Positions 34,883-46,506 of a DNA stretch of 64,000 nucleotides are shown piece by piece. Under the pieces are notes generated by a model that searched no databases, had not been told where the DNA came from, and saw only the letters and a list, made by a program, of their open reading frames with translations. Position numbers and translations under genes: made by a program. Origin of the DNA: Nepenthes gracilis (taxonomy: Eukaryota > Streptophyta > Magnoliopsida > Caryophyllales > Nepenthaceae); assembly GCA_033239525.1 (NCBI GenBank), contig BSYO01000010.1:8645379-8709378 (forward strand), in the 5' to 3' direction. The stretch's first letter is position 1; each line of letters starts with the position of its first letter.

Positions 34883-36112
34883 ACCGTGAGCAGATGTTTT
34901 ATTTTTATTCCGGCCCTCGGTCTGGGATTTTTCGTGCTAAAGAAGTTAGTATCCTTGGGATGACTCTGTTTACGAGATTACCTGTTGAAGTTTGTTTGTA
35001 GGATTGCTCAAGATTAGAACGAACGAGAGCTTCGCTGAAAGCTTAGCATGAATGCTTGCCCGGGATATTAGAAAGATTTTTCGATTCATGTAGTTTCCTC
35101 TAGTTTTACATATTTAAACGAACGCACTATTCAAGTGGAAGGGCTAGATAGATTCTGGGTTTTTTTTTTTTTTTTTAATAATAATAATAATAATAATAAA
35201 ACATAATAATCCCATTTTTCACAATTTTCCCCTTTGAATGTTTCTAACCTTAAACCTTTTTCTTGGCCTCATTTTCCTGCGGAGGTATGGAGAGGAAAAC
35301 ATCTATAATTTTTGTTTTTTCTACTGTAAAAAAATATCCCATAATGGACCAAGAATAATGGACCAAGAAAGACAACTGTAGGTTGATTACTCTAAATTCT
35401 AAATCTAAATTCATACATAATGGGGTGTTAAATAGATTTTAGATTATTTCATTTGTTCGAAATTATAGTCTCGCACTTCCTTTATTTTTTGGAGGTGAAA
35501 ATGTTCTTTTAACGAATTATTCGTATGTATGCATCGCAAATGTACAGGAAAAGACATTGAGAAATTCCTTTTGAAAAAATTGATACGTGATGCACCTTGC
35601 AAACGAAAGGGGGTCATTGTTGGATTAACTGGATTGGTTGGCATCCATGATGGGCTGATTTGACCCGATGATTGGTCAAACGATGTAATCATGTAACATA
35701 TACAATACGTTTTTCATAATGATTTTCCATGGTCGTGCAGTGATTTTTATAAGGGGTGTCCAAAAAAATTGTTAACCAAATGAAATGGATTGAAACTGAT
35801 AAAATCAAACTTAAAAATAGGATAATTAAATAGCTCGGTTTGATTTTCAGTTGGCATATTAAAAATTTATTTATTTTTAATTTTGGTTTTGAAGTACTAA
35901 TTTTTTTAATTTACGGTTATTGAATTGATATTATATAAATATGGATAAATATATAATTATAAATAAATAAATATAAATATATATAATTGTTAGTGATTGA
36001 ATGGAATTTATATCATTTTTAGTTTGTTATTAATTTTTTATTAGAAATTGTAACTTATACATTAAAAATTATTTGGGTACTTGATAATTTTAGATTTTAG
36101 TTGTTATATATT
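34883..36112 (+). other. 3' UTR and downstream flank of the SKA2-like gene
   Basis: GAATTTATAC-free AT-rich DNA with a T/AATA low-complexity stretch at 35158-35200. No clear poly(A) signal can be singled out among many A/T words. 35750-36112 is very AT-rich and resembles a decayed GGTT/AACC-type plant repeat, with no defined ends. The Tat LTR starts at 36113. Confidence 0.4.
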
Positions 36113-37027
36113 TGATGGGTATCACTGGTAATGGGTTAGCCGAGGAGAGAGAGGCGGTTTAGATCCGCAACGGCCTATTTGCACCTGGACGGTCAACGCC
36201 CACCATTAATCCGGACGAAAGGCTAAGTGAGTCAAGAGAAGCCGAAGAGCAGTACGGACTACTTACTCTTGAGACGGTCAACGCTTCCATTGACAAGAAG
36301 TAGAACCAGTTAACCATATAAAGGTCAGGCCACAAGTGGGCCAAGCCTAATTTTCGCACTTTTCCCATAAGGCAATCTTAATTGTAACGGTCATCAACAG
36401 ATTCAATACGGATCCCTAAAAGAAAACACTAGAATCCTCCTTCTGTTTATAGTAAACCTTAACGGTTACAGAACGTAAAGCGAAAGCAATCAAGGCAACG
36501 ACCATTACTACTATAAAAGGTTAATGTCGGAAAAGGTAGCGATTCCAACAGAATGCGGGAATCAAACCTTTCTACACAAGGAAGGCCACCTAGTATAGCA
36601 ACTATAAAAGGTCATGGAGTCCCCACTTCAAGGCACGCTCTCATTCGCCCACCAAAAGTTCTCTACTACAAAGCTCATAGGCTTTCAGAATACAAACTCT
36701 CTCTCTCTCTCTCTTTGCAACTATGTTCCCGGCGAACACAATGCTTAGAACAACGCTCATTATGAGCCATCAAAACCTCTCTCAATGAGAGCACTCTTCC
36801 ATCATAAACGCTTCCTACATTCTCTTTGCATCATTTACTTTCACCTTCTTAATTCAAAGATGTTTGCTGATTTGAGCGTTATAATATTTTCGGTGAGACA
36901 ACCTCCCACCGTCACCTAACCTCTTGTTTGTAGTTGTAATGTGTAGGATCCAGATTCAGTGGACGGAGTTGGACTTAGATAATCAACTTGACTAGAATCT
37001 ATTCAAAATTTGGATCCGGGACGTATA
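36113..37027 (+). repeat. 5' LTR of the Tat element
   Basis: 915 bp from TGATGGGTATC to GACGTATA. ACTATAAAAGG at about 36510 (repeated at 36600) is the likely TATA box. Its first ~230 bp align with 63765-64000 (shared GACGGTCAACGC, AGGCTAAGTGAG, CTCTTGAGACGGTCAAC), and its end with that of the 15221 LTR. Confidence 0.82.
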
Positions 37028-37048
37028 ATTGGCATTGTCTATGGGAAG
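37028..37048 (+). other. Primer-binding region of the Tat element
   Basis: ATTGGCATTGTCTATGGGAA is an eroded form of the TTGGCGCCGTCTGTGGGAA box that follows Tat-type LTRs. It differs from the iMet sites of the other elements here. Confidence 0.65.
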
Positions 37049-37479
37049 CTTACAAAAAGTCAACCACTTTTCTACATAATATCTATCAGTTTTACCTTCT
37101 ATTAGTCAGAATAGTGAACACCAGAATGTAAGCTAGCAGCCCTACTAGAGACATGAAGATGCCCAATTGAGACCACTCTGCTGCTAACCTGGTCAACGGG
37201 GTGGTCAATAGAGTACCCGTTTAATTTTTCTAGAACTTGATAGAACCTGCTAAGAAAATACGAAGCACGAAGCTCCATTTGCAGTAGTCTCTGCTCCAAC
37301 CTCCCGAGAGGAGGCTAGAAGAAGAAGAAACCATCCAAGAAGGCTAGGAGGCCGGGCAACACTCAGGCTTTGAGGCCTCACACACCTAAAGCTGTTTAAG
37401 GCTCGTAGAACATTTTGACAGTAGGACTCTAGAGGAAAGTCCAGAACGAAGGACTCCTCTGTAATCTCGGGTGAAGACT

Positions 37480-38620
37480 AGGAATTAGGCTCAAGAAGGA
37501 GCCTCCAGGATCGTTAGATCTGCTGGTGGCAGTAGCCAATCGACTACTCGCCACGCTAGAGAAAGGACGGAGTTGAGAACTTACCTCAACTCCAAAAGAA
37601 CCGGCGATGCCACTCCCACAGATTCGAGGGTGGAGAAGATCTTGAAATGCGTGTGCAAGGATGACGAACATGCCATGGACCTGGATAGATCTCTCTTCAC
37701 AGCACCGATCTTGAACCGTCCCATGTCGGCCAAGTTTAAAATGCCAACTCCTAACTCTTACGATGGGAACGTTGATCCAATGGATCACCTCAATCATTTT
37801 CACACCCATATGAGTTTACAAGGGTTGGAGGACACAACCATGTGCCGCTATTTTCCTCTTGTGCTGAAGGGAGACGCCTATATCTGGTTCTATCGTCTCC
37901 CATCAAATTTGATCCAAAACTTTCGAGAGCTCACTGATCTCTTCTTGGCACAATATGCCTTTAGCTTCGGGAAGAGAAGCAGCCCTAGCATCTATCCCAT
38001 ATCAAGCAGAAGTAGGAAGAGAATTCATAGAAGTTTCTAGATCGCTTTGTAGTGGAGACGAGAAGAATCCCCAGGCTCACAGAAGAGATGAAACTTGACA
38101 GTTTCATCTCTGCTATAACGCATGGGGACTTCTTTAGGTACTTGATGCATAAGAATCTGCAGACTTTTTGGGGGGCGGAATCTATCACTAGGGTTTATGT
38201 AGTAGCAGGAGAGGTCAACGAGGCTAAGCATCTTGAGTGAACCAAATAGCCTCGCTCTTTTTAATCGAGGGAAAGAGGAAGCACAACGACAACGTTCACT
38301 CTTACAGGAAGCAGCATAGGATCAGAGAGCCAAAATGAAGGGATTACGGGTCAATTAACTTAACGCCCTTGACTGACACACGTTCCAACGTCCTCATGTA
38401 AATCAGTAGAGAAAATTTTATTAAGTGGCCAAAACCACTTAAGAAAGCGGGGGGAGGAAGTCCGACTAAGTACTACGATTTCCATCGATCTCCCGGACAT
38501 TCTATGAAAGACTACAAGATGCTTTAGCGGGAGATCGAGGAGCTGATCGGGAGGGGCCACCTCACCAAATTCATTAGAAACTTTGAACAGAGCTTTGGCA
38601 CCTCAAGCGGGAAAGGACTA
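37480..38620 (+). pseudogene. Gag remnant of the Tat element
   Basis: The 155-codon stretch from 37573 contains KFKMPTPNSYDGNVDPMDHL, SLQGLEDTTMCRYFPLVLKG and WFYRLPSNLIQNFREL, the Tat-type capsid domain. After a stop and frame changes, YDFHRSPGHSMKDYKML and EIEELIGRGHLTKFI (about 38475-38585) match the region that follows it. The product would form the particle shell. At least four stops break the frame. Confidence 0.85.
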
Positions 38621-38820
38621 GAACTTCCCAACTTTTGAATCGGGTTGTAGTTAGAGTGGTTAACATGATCACAATCCGGTTGACTAAGACCCCAACGGAT
38701 TGCAAGGAGTAGCAGAGTGAGTAGAAGAAGCAGCGCACTTAAGACAACATCATTAGTTTTAGTGATAATGATATGAAACATGTAATCTCCCCCATGCAAA
38801 TCTCCTTGTTGTATCCGCAC

Positions 38821-39270
38821 TCATTTAGACGGTAACGTCGACTACCAACTAAAGTGAATCTTCATTGATAATGGAAGTTCCCGTGATTTATTTTACCTTG
38901 ATGTATTTTTTAAACTTTATTTAAAAAAGAGTCAGTTGAAACCTACTGAAGGCTCGCTCTATGGCCTTGATAACAAACCAGTGGCCATCCAAGAGTAGTC
39001 CAGTTGGAGGTCACCCTAGGAATATACCCGAGAATGGTGAGTCGTACATTCACCTTCTTAGTCGTTAACCTGCTCTCCGCGCACTTCTATACTAGGCCGC
39101 CCGTGCCTAATAGCATTCGGAGCCTTCACGTCAATACCGCACCTGAAGATGAAGTTCCTGGTAGCTTGCGTATAGGCGAAGTGCTGGGTGACCAAGTCAC
39201 TAGGCAGACATGCTACATGTCCCAAATCACACCGAGTGGCATCACCAAGATAGCAAGAGAGCTTGACCAT
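38821..39270 (+). pseudogene. Aspartic protease remnant of the Tat element
   Basis: FIDNGSSRDLFYL at about 38850-38890 matches the Tat protease active site (usual form IDNGSSADILY), where D-N-G-S replaces the common D-S-G. Downstream pieces in other frames (TFLVVNLLSAHF, LGRP-like, then MKF) fit the rest of the domain up to about 39170. Stops and frameshifts are present. Confidence 0.75.
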
Positions 39271-40190
39271 TGAGACGAAGCAACTCTGCAGACAGGCACA
39301 GTCTGGTGAGACAACCGATCTAATCCCATTGAATCTGAAGGACCCGGAGAGGTATGTACAAATCGGACTCTCACTCATCGGGACACTGCACGATGAGCTA
39401 ATTGCGTTCTCACAACAGAATGCTGACGTCTTTGCATGGACTTCCACTGACATGCCTGGGATTCTAGTTGGAGTAATGGTCCATAAGTTGGGCCTCGATC
39501 CTGGTCGCAAGCCCATTAGGCAAAAGTAGAGGAACCACTTCGTGTAGAAACTCATTGCCATCCCGGGAGGAATTAAAAAGTTGCTGGATGCCGACTTCAT
39601 CAGAGAAGTCCAATATCTGGATTGGCTCTCCAATGTTGTCTAGATAAAGAAAAGTAACGGGAAATGGCAAATGTACATCGACTTCATCACCGTTAACAAA
39701 GCCTACCCAAAAGATAGCTTCCCTTTACCCAAGATTGACTTGTTGGTGGACTCGACCTTTGGAGACGAGTTGTTGAGCTTCATGGATGCATGTTCGGGTT
39801 ACAACCAGATCTAGATGAGCCCAGAGGATGAGAAACAGACCTCATTTATGACGGACCAAGGTATTTACCACTATAAGGTGATGCCATTTGGTCTGAAGAA
39901 TGCGGGTGCCACTTATCAGAGGTTCGTGAATAAGATGTTCAAGAAGTAGATCGACCGCAATATGGAGGTATAAGTCGACGACATGCTCATCAAGAGTAAG
40001 ACCACCAATGACCATATTAGTGATCTGGCTGAATCCTTTGAGGTACTCCGCACGCACCAAATGAAGTTAAATCTTCAAAGTGCATCTTCGAAATGTCCTC
40101 AGGGAGGTTCTTGGGTTTCATCGTCTCTTAGTGAGGAATCGAGGCAAGCCCAAAGAAGATCATGGCCCTGATGGACATGACTCTGCTGAG
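39271..40190 (+). pseudogene. Reverse transcriptase remnant of the Tat element
   Basis: The lead-in (PERYVQIG, then DVFAWTSTDMPGI) at 39340-39465 precedes RT: IKKSNGKWQMYIDF (about 39645), AYPKDSFPLPKID (39700), FMDACSGYNQI (39780), HYKVMPFGLKNAGATYQRF (39870). The catalytic box reads stop-V-D-D at 39971-39982, where the first position, normally tyrosine, is a TAA. Several other stops make it inactive. Confidence 0.88.
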
Positions 40191-40329
40191 GGAGTGTCAA
40201 AGATGTCTAGAGGCTGACGAGAGTATTGGCAATCTTGTTTTACTTTTTGGCCAAGTCAGGAGATTAGTACCAACCTTTTCTTAAGATTCTGAGGTAGACG
40301 AAAACAAATGGATTTCAATAGACTGTAGA

Positions 40330-40690
40330 ATGCCGGGCAGCCTTCAACGAATTGAAGTAATACCTGGCCAGTCCGTTGTTGCTGACGTTACTCGAGGATG
40401 GAGAAGAGTTGTACCTCTACCAAGCAGTGTCGAAGGTAGCTTTCAACTTTGTCCTTATACACCAGGACTCGACTCTTAGCGACCGGTCTCCTATGTGACT
40501 AAGACATTGACCGGCGCAGAGACGCGCTACCCATGCGCAGAGAAGTTAGCTTGGCACTTGTTTTCTCCGCCTGAAAATTGAGACCTTACTTCCAACCTCA
40601 TCGCGTAGTTATTCTAACCGACTAGCCACTGAAGAGCATACTCCAGAAATCTAAAGTTTTTAGATGGCTAGTTAAGTGGGCTATCGAGTT
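40330..40690 (+). pseudogene. First RNase H remnant of the Tat element
   Basis: PLLLTLLEDGEELYLYQAVSKVAFNFVLI (with stops) and, shifted, PMLRH-like ALTGAETRY positions (40490-40530) match the RNase H that directly follows RT in gypsy elements. The first acidic residue is not clearly kept. Badly decayed. Confidence 0.65.
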
Positions 40691-41215
40691 GGGAGAGTTT
40701 GACATTGAATTTCAGCCTAGACCAACCATCAAAGGGCAGGCCCTGGCCGATTTCATCGTCGAGACCACAACCCAAATTCCAAACGAACAGCCCACCGAGG
40801 ATGTAGGACCACATGGAGAAGAGCCAGAATGGGTTCTCAACGTAGACGGATTGTCTATGGACTCAGGTAGTGGTGCCGGAGTAGTCCTGAGGACCCCTGA
40901 TGGGTTTAAGGTAAACTACTCCATTAGACTCAATTTCCATGCCACCAGTAATGCTGCCGAGTATGAAGCCTTGTTGGCCGGGTTAAGACTAGCCAAAGAG
41001 TACCCAACCAGATGATTGACCGTCTACAACGACTTTGAGTTGGTTGTGAACCTGGATAACGGGAACTTCAAGGTGTGTAGCCCTCACTTGGCCAAATACT
41101 TAGCTAAGGTGAGGGACGCAATCTAGAGATTTGATAAGCTGGACCTAGTCCACGTCCCCAAAATTGGAAATTTGAAGGCCGACCAACTTGCCAAGGCAGC
41201 GGCGACTGAAAACCC
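40689..41215 (+). pseudogene. Second (archaeal-type) RNase H of the Tat element
   Basis: The 108-codon stretch from 40689 starts GEFDIEFQPRPTIKGQALAD and contains WVLNVDGLSMDSGSGAGVVL and NAAEYEALLAGLRLAKE. After a stop come NDFELVVN and LKADQLAKAAATEN (about 41175-41215). The acidic catalytic positions (D in NVDG, E in EYEA, D in NDFE, D in ADQLAK) are kept. A second RNase H between RT and integrase defines the Tat clade and is thought to have replaced the function of the decayed first one. Confidence 0.88.
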
Positions 41216-41439
41216 AGAATAGTACACGAGGGACATGCGGGAGACTCTGAGCACTCCTAGCATGGAGGAACAGGAAGCAATACAAATCTCCAACACATAA
41301 AATTGGATGACGCATTACCAGAGATACTTGGAGGACGAAGCACTGCTAAACAATGTGGACGAAGCCAAGCGGATCAAGAAAACGGCCGGCTGGTATATCG
41401 TGGTTGATGGACAGCTATGACTCCATGGTTACTCGACTT

Positions 41440-42530
41440 TATACCTCTGATGTCTTACTCCTGAGGAGGACCACTAGGCTTTGAGCAAAGTCCACCTTAG
41501 GATATGAGGATCACAGATCTGGCGGAAAAACCTCACATTCAAGATCATGCGATAGGGTTATTATTGGCCGATGATAAAAAAAGACACCCTTAAGTCCGTG
41601 AAGAAATGTGAGAATTGCCAACTTCACGACAATCTGCATCACCAGCCACTCGTAGAATTAAGGTCTCTTCAAGCTCCTTGGTCTTTTGCGCATTGGGAGC
41701 TCGATATTCTCGACCCATTTTTCGTTGCAACTAGGCAAAGGAAGTTCATCATCGTGAGTATCGACTACTTCACCAAGTGGGTCAAAGCCTCCCCACTGGC
41801 CAAGATCACAGAGTACAACGCTTTATAATTCATCCACCAAAATATAGTTAGCAAATTTGGCATTCTCGAGGTTATTGTGATTGACAATGAAACCTAATTC
41901 TCCAGAAAATGCTTTGCCAAGTATTGCGCCAATCTAGACATCAGGTTGGCCTACACTTCGGTCGCATATCCGCAAACCAATGGATATGTGGAGGTCGTAG
42001 ACCACACTCTATTCCATGGTCTGAAGACCAAGCTGAGACTAGGGGGCTCTTGGGTCGACGAGCAACCATCCATCCTATGGTCTTACTGGATGACGCCAAA
42101 GGAACTGACTCGCGAGACACCATTTAGTCTCTACTACGATACTTAAGTAATAATCCTAGTTGAGATTAGGCTTCCAACTCTTAGGGTTGAGTCTTTCGAC
42201 CCACAAAGTAACTCCCTAGAAAATCCGAAAATATCTAAACTTGTTGGAGGAAGTCCGCGATACTGCCATAATATGGATAACAGCCTACCAACAACAAGTC
42301 ACCCTCTATTATGACAAGAAGGTAAAAGCGCGGCAATTCAAAATTGGAGACTTGGTTTTGCGAATCATCAAGGTTACGGGAAAGGCGCCAATTGGAATAA
42401 GCTTTTTCCGAATTGGAAAGGCCCTTTTTTAGTCTCAGCCGTTCTGTGGAATAGAGCATACAAATTCCAAACCCGAAATGACAAGTTGGTTCCACGGACG
42501 TGAAACACGATCCGCCTCAAGTGCTACTTC
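41440..42530 (+). pseudogene. Integrase remnant of the Tat element
   Basis: CENCQLHDNLHH at about 41603-41640 is the second half of the HHCC finger. The catalytic core has WELDILDPF, VIDNE and NGYVEVVDH, so the D, D, E positions remain. SLYYDT (42130) and a C-terminal GPFLVSAVLWNRAY-like stretch (about 42420), then LKCYFK (42515), complete the domain. There is a stop after NAL (41826) and several later. It would have inserted the cDNA. Confidence 0.87.
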
Positions 42531-42534
42531 AAAT

Positions 42535-43375
42535 AAGGCACAGGTAGGTCGTCTATGTGTATGCTTGTAAATGTACATAATGTTTATTATTAGTAAAAGA
42601 ATATTTTTTCCATTTCACCGTGTCTTCTTTCTTTCTCTGTTCCATATGCATGTGTATCTGCTTATAGGGTTATACGACCTAAACTGTAGCTAAGTCGGGT
42701 GGGTTTTCACCCGCTCGTAACTAAACATTGGTCATCCAGGTGGCCCATAAACAGTCATAACTAAATCCTGGTCATCTAGGTGGCTTATAAGCAGTCGTAA
42801 TTAAACGCTGATTATCCAGGTGGCCTATTAATAGTCGAATTAAACCCTGATCATCTAGGTAGCTTATTAACGGTTGAATTAAACTCTGATAATCCGGGTA
42901 GCCTATTAATGGTCTAATTAAACCTTGATCATCCAAGTGGCCCATTCACGGTCAAAATCTTAGGGGGTTTAAATAGCACACATGACAACCTCCTACACAA
43001 GGAGATAGCGGGGTTAGTCAACGACGGTTGATAAGAGCAAAGGCACTCTGTCCAAAAGTTGGCCGCCCAAATTCACATTTAGGCAGCGCCACCAAGCCTT
43101 TACTCACGTACGAGTATAGAACAGGCTTGACCCGATATCAAAATTCACCTTAATGTCTTTTCTAAGATTTAAGTCCATTAGAGAACTCCACAAACATCTC
43201 AAGCAAGACGGACGGCCAACTTACGTGCAACACACCAAGTTGGCCGGCCAACACAAGAGCAAGTAATTGAAAAACGGTAATAAAGGTGAAGACACAGAAC
43301 ATCAATAAAATACCCATTTTATTGATTGAATCTGTGTACAATTATAACAATTTTAAAAAATAAAGGGAACAAAAT
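42535..43375 (+). other. 3' untranslated region of the Tat element
   Basis: No gene. Contains the 40-bp tandem array (42714-42957), then spaced GTTGGCCG-CCAA motifs (43058, 43208, 43238), ending near the antisense ORF stop codon at 43376. Confidence 0.65.
42714..42957. repeat. Six tandem copies of a ~40-bp unit in the Tat 3' region
   Basis: Units begin GTCGTAACTAAA, GTCATAACTAAA, GTCGTAATTAAA, GTCGAATTAAA, GTTGAATTAAA and GTCTAATTAAA. Each continues with (C/G)TGATCATC-AGGTGGCC and ends TATTAA(T/C)G. Period is 39-40 bp with moderate divergence. Tat elements are known to carry variable tandem repeats here, some of which seed satellites. Confidence 0.9.
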
Positions 43376-43551
43376 TTATGGAGATGCAGAGCTCTCAGGA
43401 GGAGGAGGTGGCGGCCCTTGACCACTATGGGATTGTCCCACGGGGCTCTCACGATATTAGGCAGAATAGTTCGATAGGTCAAGATATTCTACTAGAAAGT
43501 TGGGGTTAACCAACCGTGCAATGTGTGAGCAAAGGTTGACACCTTCCTATA
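43376..43551 (-). pseudogene. aORF part 4 (C-terminus)
   Basis: After an in-frame TAG at the CTATA target site, the frame reads EGVNLCSHIARLVNPNFLVE, then LDLSNYSA, a stop, and a tail with six prolines ending at TAA 43378-43376. Confidence 0.65.
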
Positions 43552-44961
43552 TGTGACGGACCGAATTATTCTTTATTGAATAACCTCCTTCATTGGTAAC
43601 ATAACTATAGTCCATAATTAATGCTTATGGATTCTACAGAAATTTTGACAGAGTTTCCTCTGCAACTGGATGAAAAACCAAAAATACAACCTGTTTAATA
43701 ACATCCTGTACAAGCACACATCTAACAAGAGGCCTAACACAGAGCCTACAACACACCACACAGGATCACAATACCGCCATATCATCCATGGCTCCAATAC
43801 AGTATTCCTCTTCTACCGTATTAGATCTAGAGAGACATCTAATATGAAACAAAACTCAAAATATCGATACAAATGCGGAAGCATACTATATCATCATAAT
43901 CTTCCGGACATACAAAACCATAAAAATAATAACAATAAACCACATCCAACCTCGAGTGAGGCAATCCGATCTGGCCCAAATCTTTGCGCACTCGCGTTAA
44001 CCTCTCAAGAAAGCCTCTCCTTTTCTAACTATCAGACTAAGTGTTCTCATTTGGAAGGAAAATAACAACAAAGAAGAGTGACAACTCGGCAAGTATAATC
44101 ATACTCAATACTTGTAGGCAAATAATAGAACAAGCTGGAAGGGGGAATACAAGTAATCTCGATAATCATGAATCGGGAACAGAACATCTGGAATCTCGGA
44201 TTCTCACGGTCACATCGATTAGGCATTATTCATTTTCATTATTATATCATCTTTGTGGACCCGGGCAAGTCCTTTACTAACCAATGATGCGAGAACGAGG
44301 AAAGGAATGTGTTCTCTACACATTCTAAAAAAACTACATTTAGGTATTAAAGATTCGACCAGTTGCATCCATGCAAAAGGACGAACGACTACATCTCGCT
44401 ATGTAGTGTTTTACACGCCTCACACCCTCGGGGACCGGGACAATTCTCGTTCTTTTACAGTAGTTTCCTAAAGCGTATCATGAATATCACTCGCTCCCAC
44501 GAGCGGCCAAAATACGTGGCCAGGTATTCCTCGGGTTCACACCGCGGTGGACATGGTAAGCTAAAGAATACTACCCCTATGAATCGTGGTCCTAGTTTCA
44601 AGATTAGTTTCAACACTTGGAGAGGAAAATTCACATTTGCCATACACATTCACAACTCGGGAAATCCCATTCCCATCACATACATCTCCATCAGGGAGAT
44701 CATTCCATCACAATGCACAATGTGGATTCCCTTCCATTTACTTGCTCGGTTCACAACAATCAGGACTCAATCCCCGATTCTTAACAATACATTCCAAATT
44801 CACGAGGGACATTAGGATTTCTTACCCTCGATGATCACATATCGCCTTAGAAGCCCTCGGGACTCATTCCCCGCTTCTGGTATCCGAATACACATTTTTG
44901 AAGCTTACACTTTAACACAACATTTGGCATAAGTTTCATCACAATTAAATAGAGGCAAAGC

Positions 44962-45309
44962 ATGCAAATTTACACTTTAATCTCGGGTGAACAATGTCAG
45001 GGGACTTTTAGAGCATCCGGATGCCACAAACGGTTCGATACTTGTGAAATCGGATGTCCGGTTGATACATATGCACAATTGGGACATGGTGATTTATCTT
45101 TTGGGGTCGATTCAACATACAATGACGGTGGAAACATGCAATTTTTCTTTTTACACACGGATGAACAGTGTCAGGGCCAGTTTAGAGGGCCCGGACACCG
45201 CGATCGGGTCGAAACATGCGCAATAGAACCCGCGGCCGACATATATATGCATTTAGGACGTGGGGATTCATATTTTGAGGTCGAAATAACATAATTAGGA
45301 GGGGAAAAC
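44962..45309. repeat. 174-bp tandem duplication in the left LTR of K
   Basis: Units start ATGCAAATTTAC (44962) and ATGCAATTTTTC (45136). Both contain GAACA(A/G)TGTCAGGG, GGTCGA-TC and GG(A/G)GATT(T/C)AT. The + strand frame stays open because 174 is a multiple of 3, giving 110 codons with a repeated EQCQG-FR--G pattern. Confidence 0.85.
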
Positions 45310-45820
45310 AGTGAACCCAAATCCGGGCGTGGGTTAGGGTTTTACGATACCAAATCGGTCGATTCGGACCACAAATTGGACAAAGAACTACATATTCATT
45401 GAACATAAATCATGGGCTACACATTCTTCAGATTTTGGGTGGGTATCGGAACGATAATACCCGATGGAGAACGAGGAAAAATCACAAGATAACAAATAGT
45501 GAGTATGAGAACACTTGTCTCGACGTGCTCTATATTTTCTCCAACTAGCTCGAGCTTGGAATCGGACCCGAAGGCCTCCATTTTCCCCTTTTCTCCTTCG
45601 CAAGCTCCTCCTCTCACCGGGCTCCCACGAGCGTTGCCGCTGCTCCACCGTGACGCCCGGCCGACCACCACCTCGCACTGCCATCGCCGGCCGTTGCCGA
45701 CCCGTGCGCCACCGGTGCCGACGCCATCCTCCTCTCTCGCCATTGAACCCTAACCCTCGCCCCTCTCTCTCTCCCTTCGAATTCCCTCTCCCCGATTCTG
45801 CCTCCCCCCTCCCTTATAAC

Positions 45821-45821
<1 letters not shown>

Positions 45822-45867
<46 letters not shown>
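45822..45867. repeat. (TTA)n microsatellite in the left LTR of K
   Basis: About 15 TTA units next to a CT-rich tract. Confidence 0.93.
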
Positions 45868-45871
<4 letters not shown>

Positions 45872-46426
45872 TACGTTTTCTTTTAATCCCAATTTAATTC
45901 GACACCCGAACGAAAGAATGGGCACACTCCGGCATCAACCCAACAATTTTGAATATTCTTCCAAAATTTCATAATATTAAATTAATTTTTTACACGCCCG
46001 AATTACCCAAAATTACCAAAAATAATAAATAATTCCAATTTAGTCCGATAAAAATATTTCAGGATTTCGAGACATTACATTCTCCTCCACTTATGAAAAT
46101 TTCGTCCTCAAAATTTAACGAGTCCCGAATTTCCAAATAAGAGGTGAGCTCTCTCACATTCCGAAATCATTTTCTCAGATGATGATTACTCTAGGAACCT
46201 TAAGCATTTGAATCATTCTAACCTTTATCACAAGACTAATTCTTAGTCTCCCAGAATGGCTCAACCCAAACACTTGCTCACTTTCTTAGCCATCGATTCC
46301 AGGGGGAACTTCATAATGACCTAGAATTCCAAAAGTGACCTAAAATAATGCCGACCATTCCTCTAACTTAATCCAAACTTCAAGCAAACCAATGAACTTT
46401 CACCTCAGTTCATTCCAAGCCTCAAA

Positions 46427-46506
46427 GGAGTCGATCACAGGACCTCAACCTTATTCAGAAATTTCTGGGCCATGGGCCCACAATGCTTCCGCTGCGCCAC
46501 TCTGAT
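46427..46506 (-). ncRNA. tRNA-iMet-like pseudogene inside element K
   Basis: Reading the minus strand from 46506, ATCAGAGTGGCGCAGCGG and the following bases to 46463 agree with the first ~44 nt of plant initiator-Met tRNA with about six differences, including the A box TGGCGCAGCGG and a CAT anticodon. After about 17 unrelated bases, AGGTCCTGTGATCGACTCC (46445-46427) resembles the T arm with a B-box-like TGATCGACTCC. The anticodon loop is mutated and the acceptor 3' strand is absent, so it is not a working tRNA. The same tRNA type primes K. Confidence 0.7.

Larger units (their letters stand above)
43552..46079 (-). repeat. 3' LTR of element K
   Basis: TGTGACGGACCG...GACATTACA on the + strand (2,528 bp). 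The adjoining ATAAGTGGAGGAGAA (minus strand, 46080-46094) is the PPT. Contains a 174-bp tandem duplication (44962-45309), a GC-rich island (45590-45760) and a (TTA)n run. Confidence 0.9.

Noticed and set aside
42714..42957. Possible CRISPR-like array
   Set aside because: The ~40-bp units adjoin directly with no unique spacers, diverge throughout, and lie in a plant retroelement.
46427..46506. Functional tRNA-iMet gene
   Set aside because: The anticodon loop is altered, a 17-nt insertion splits the molecule, and the 3' acceptor strand is missing.
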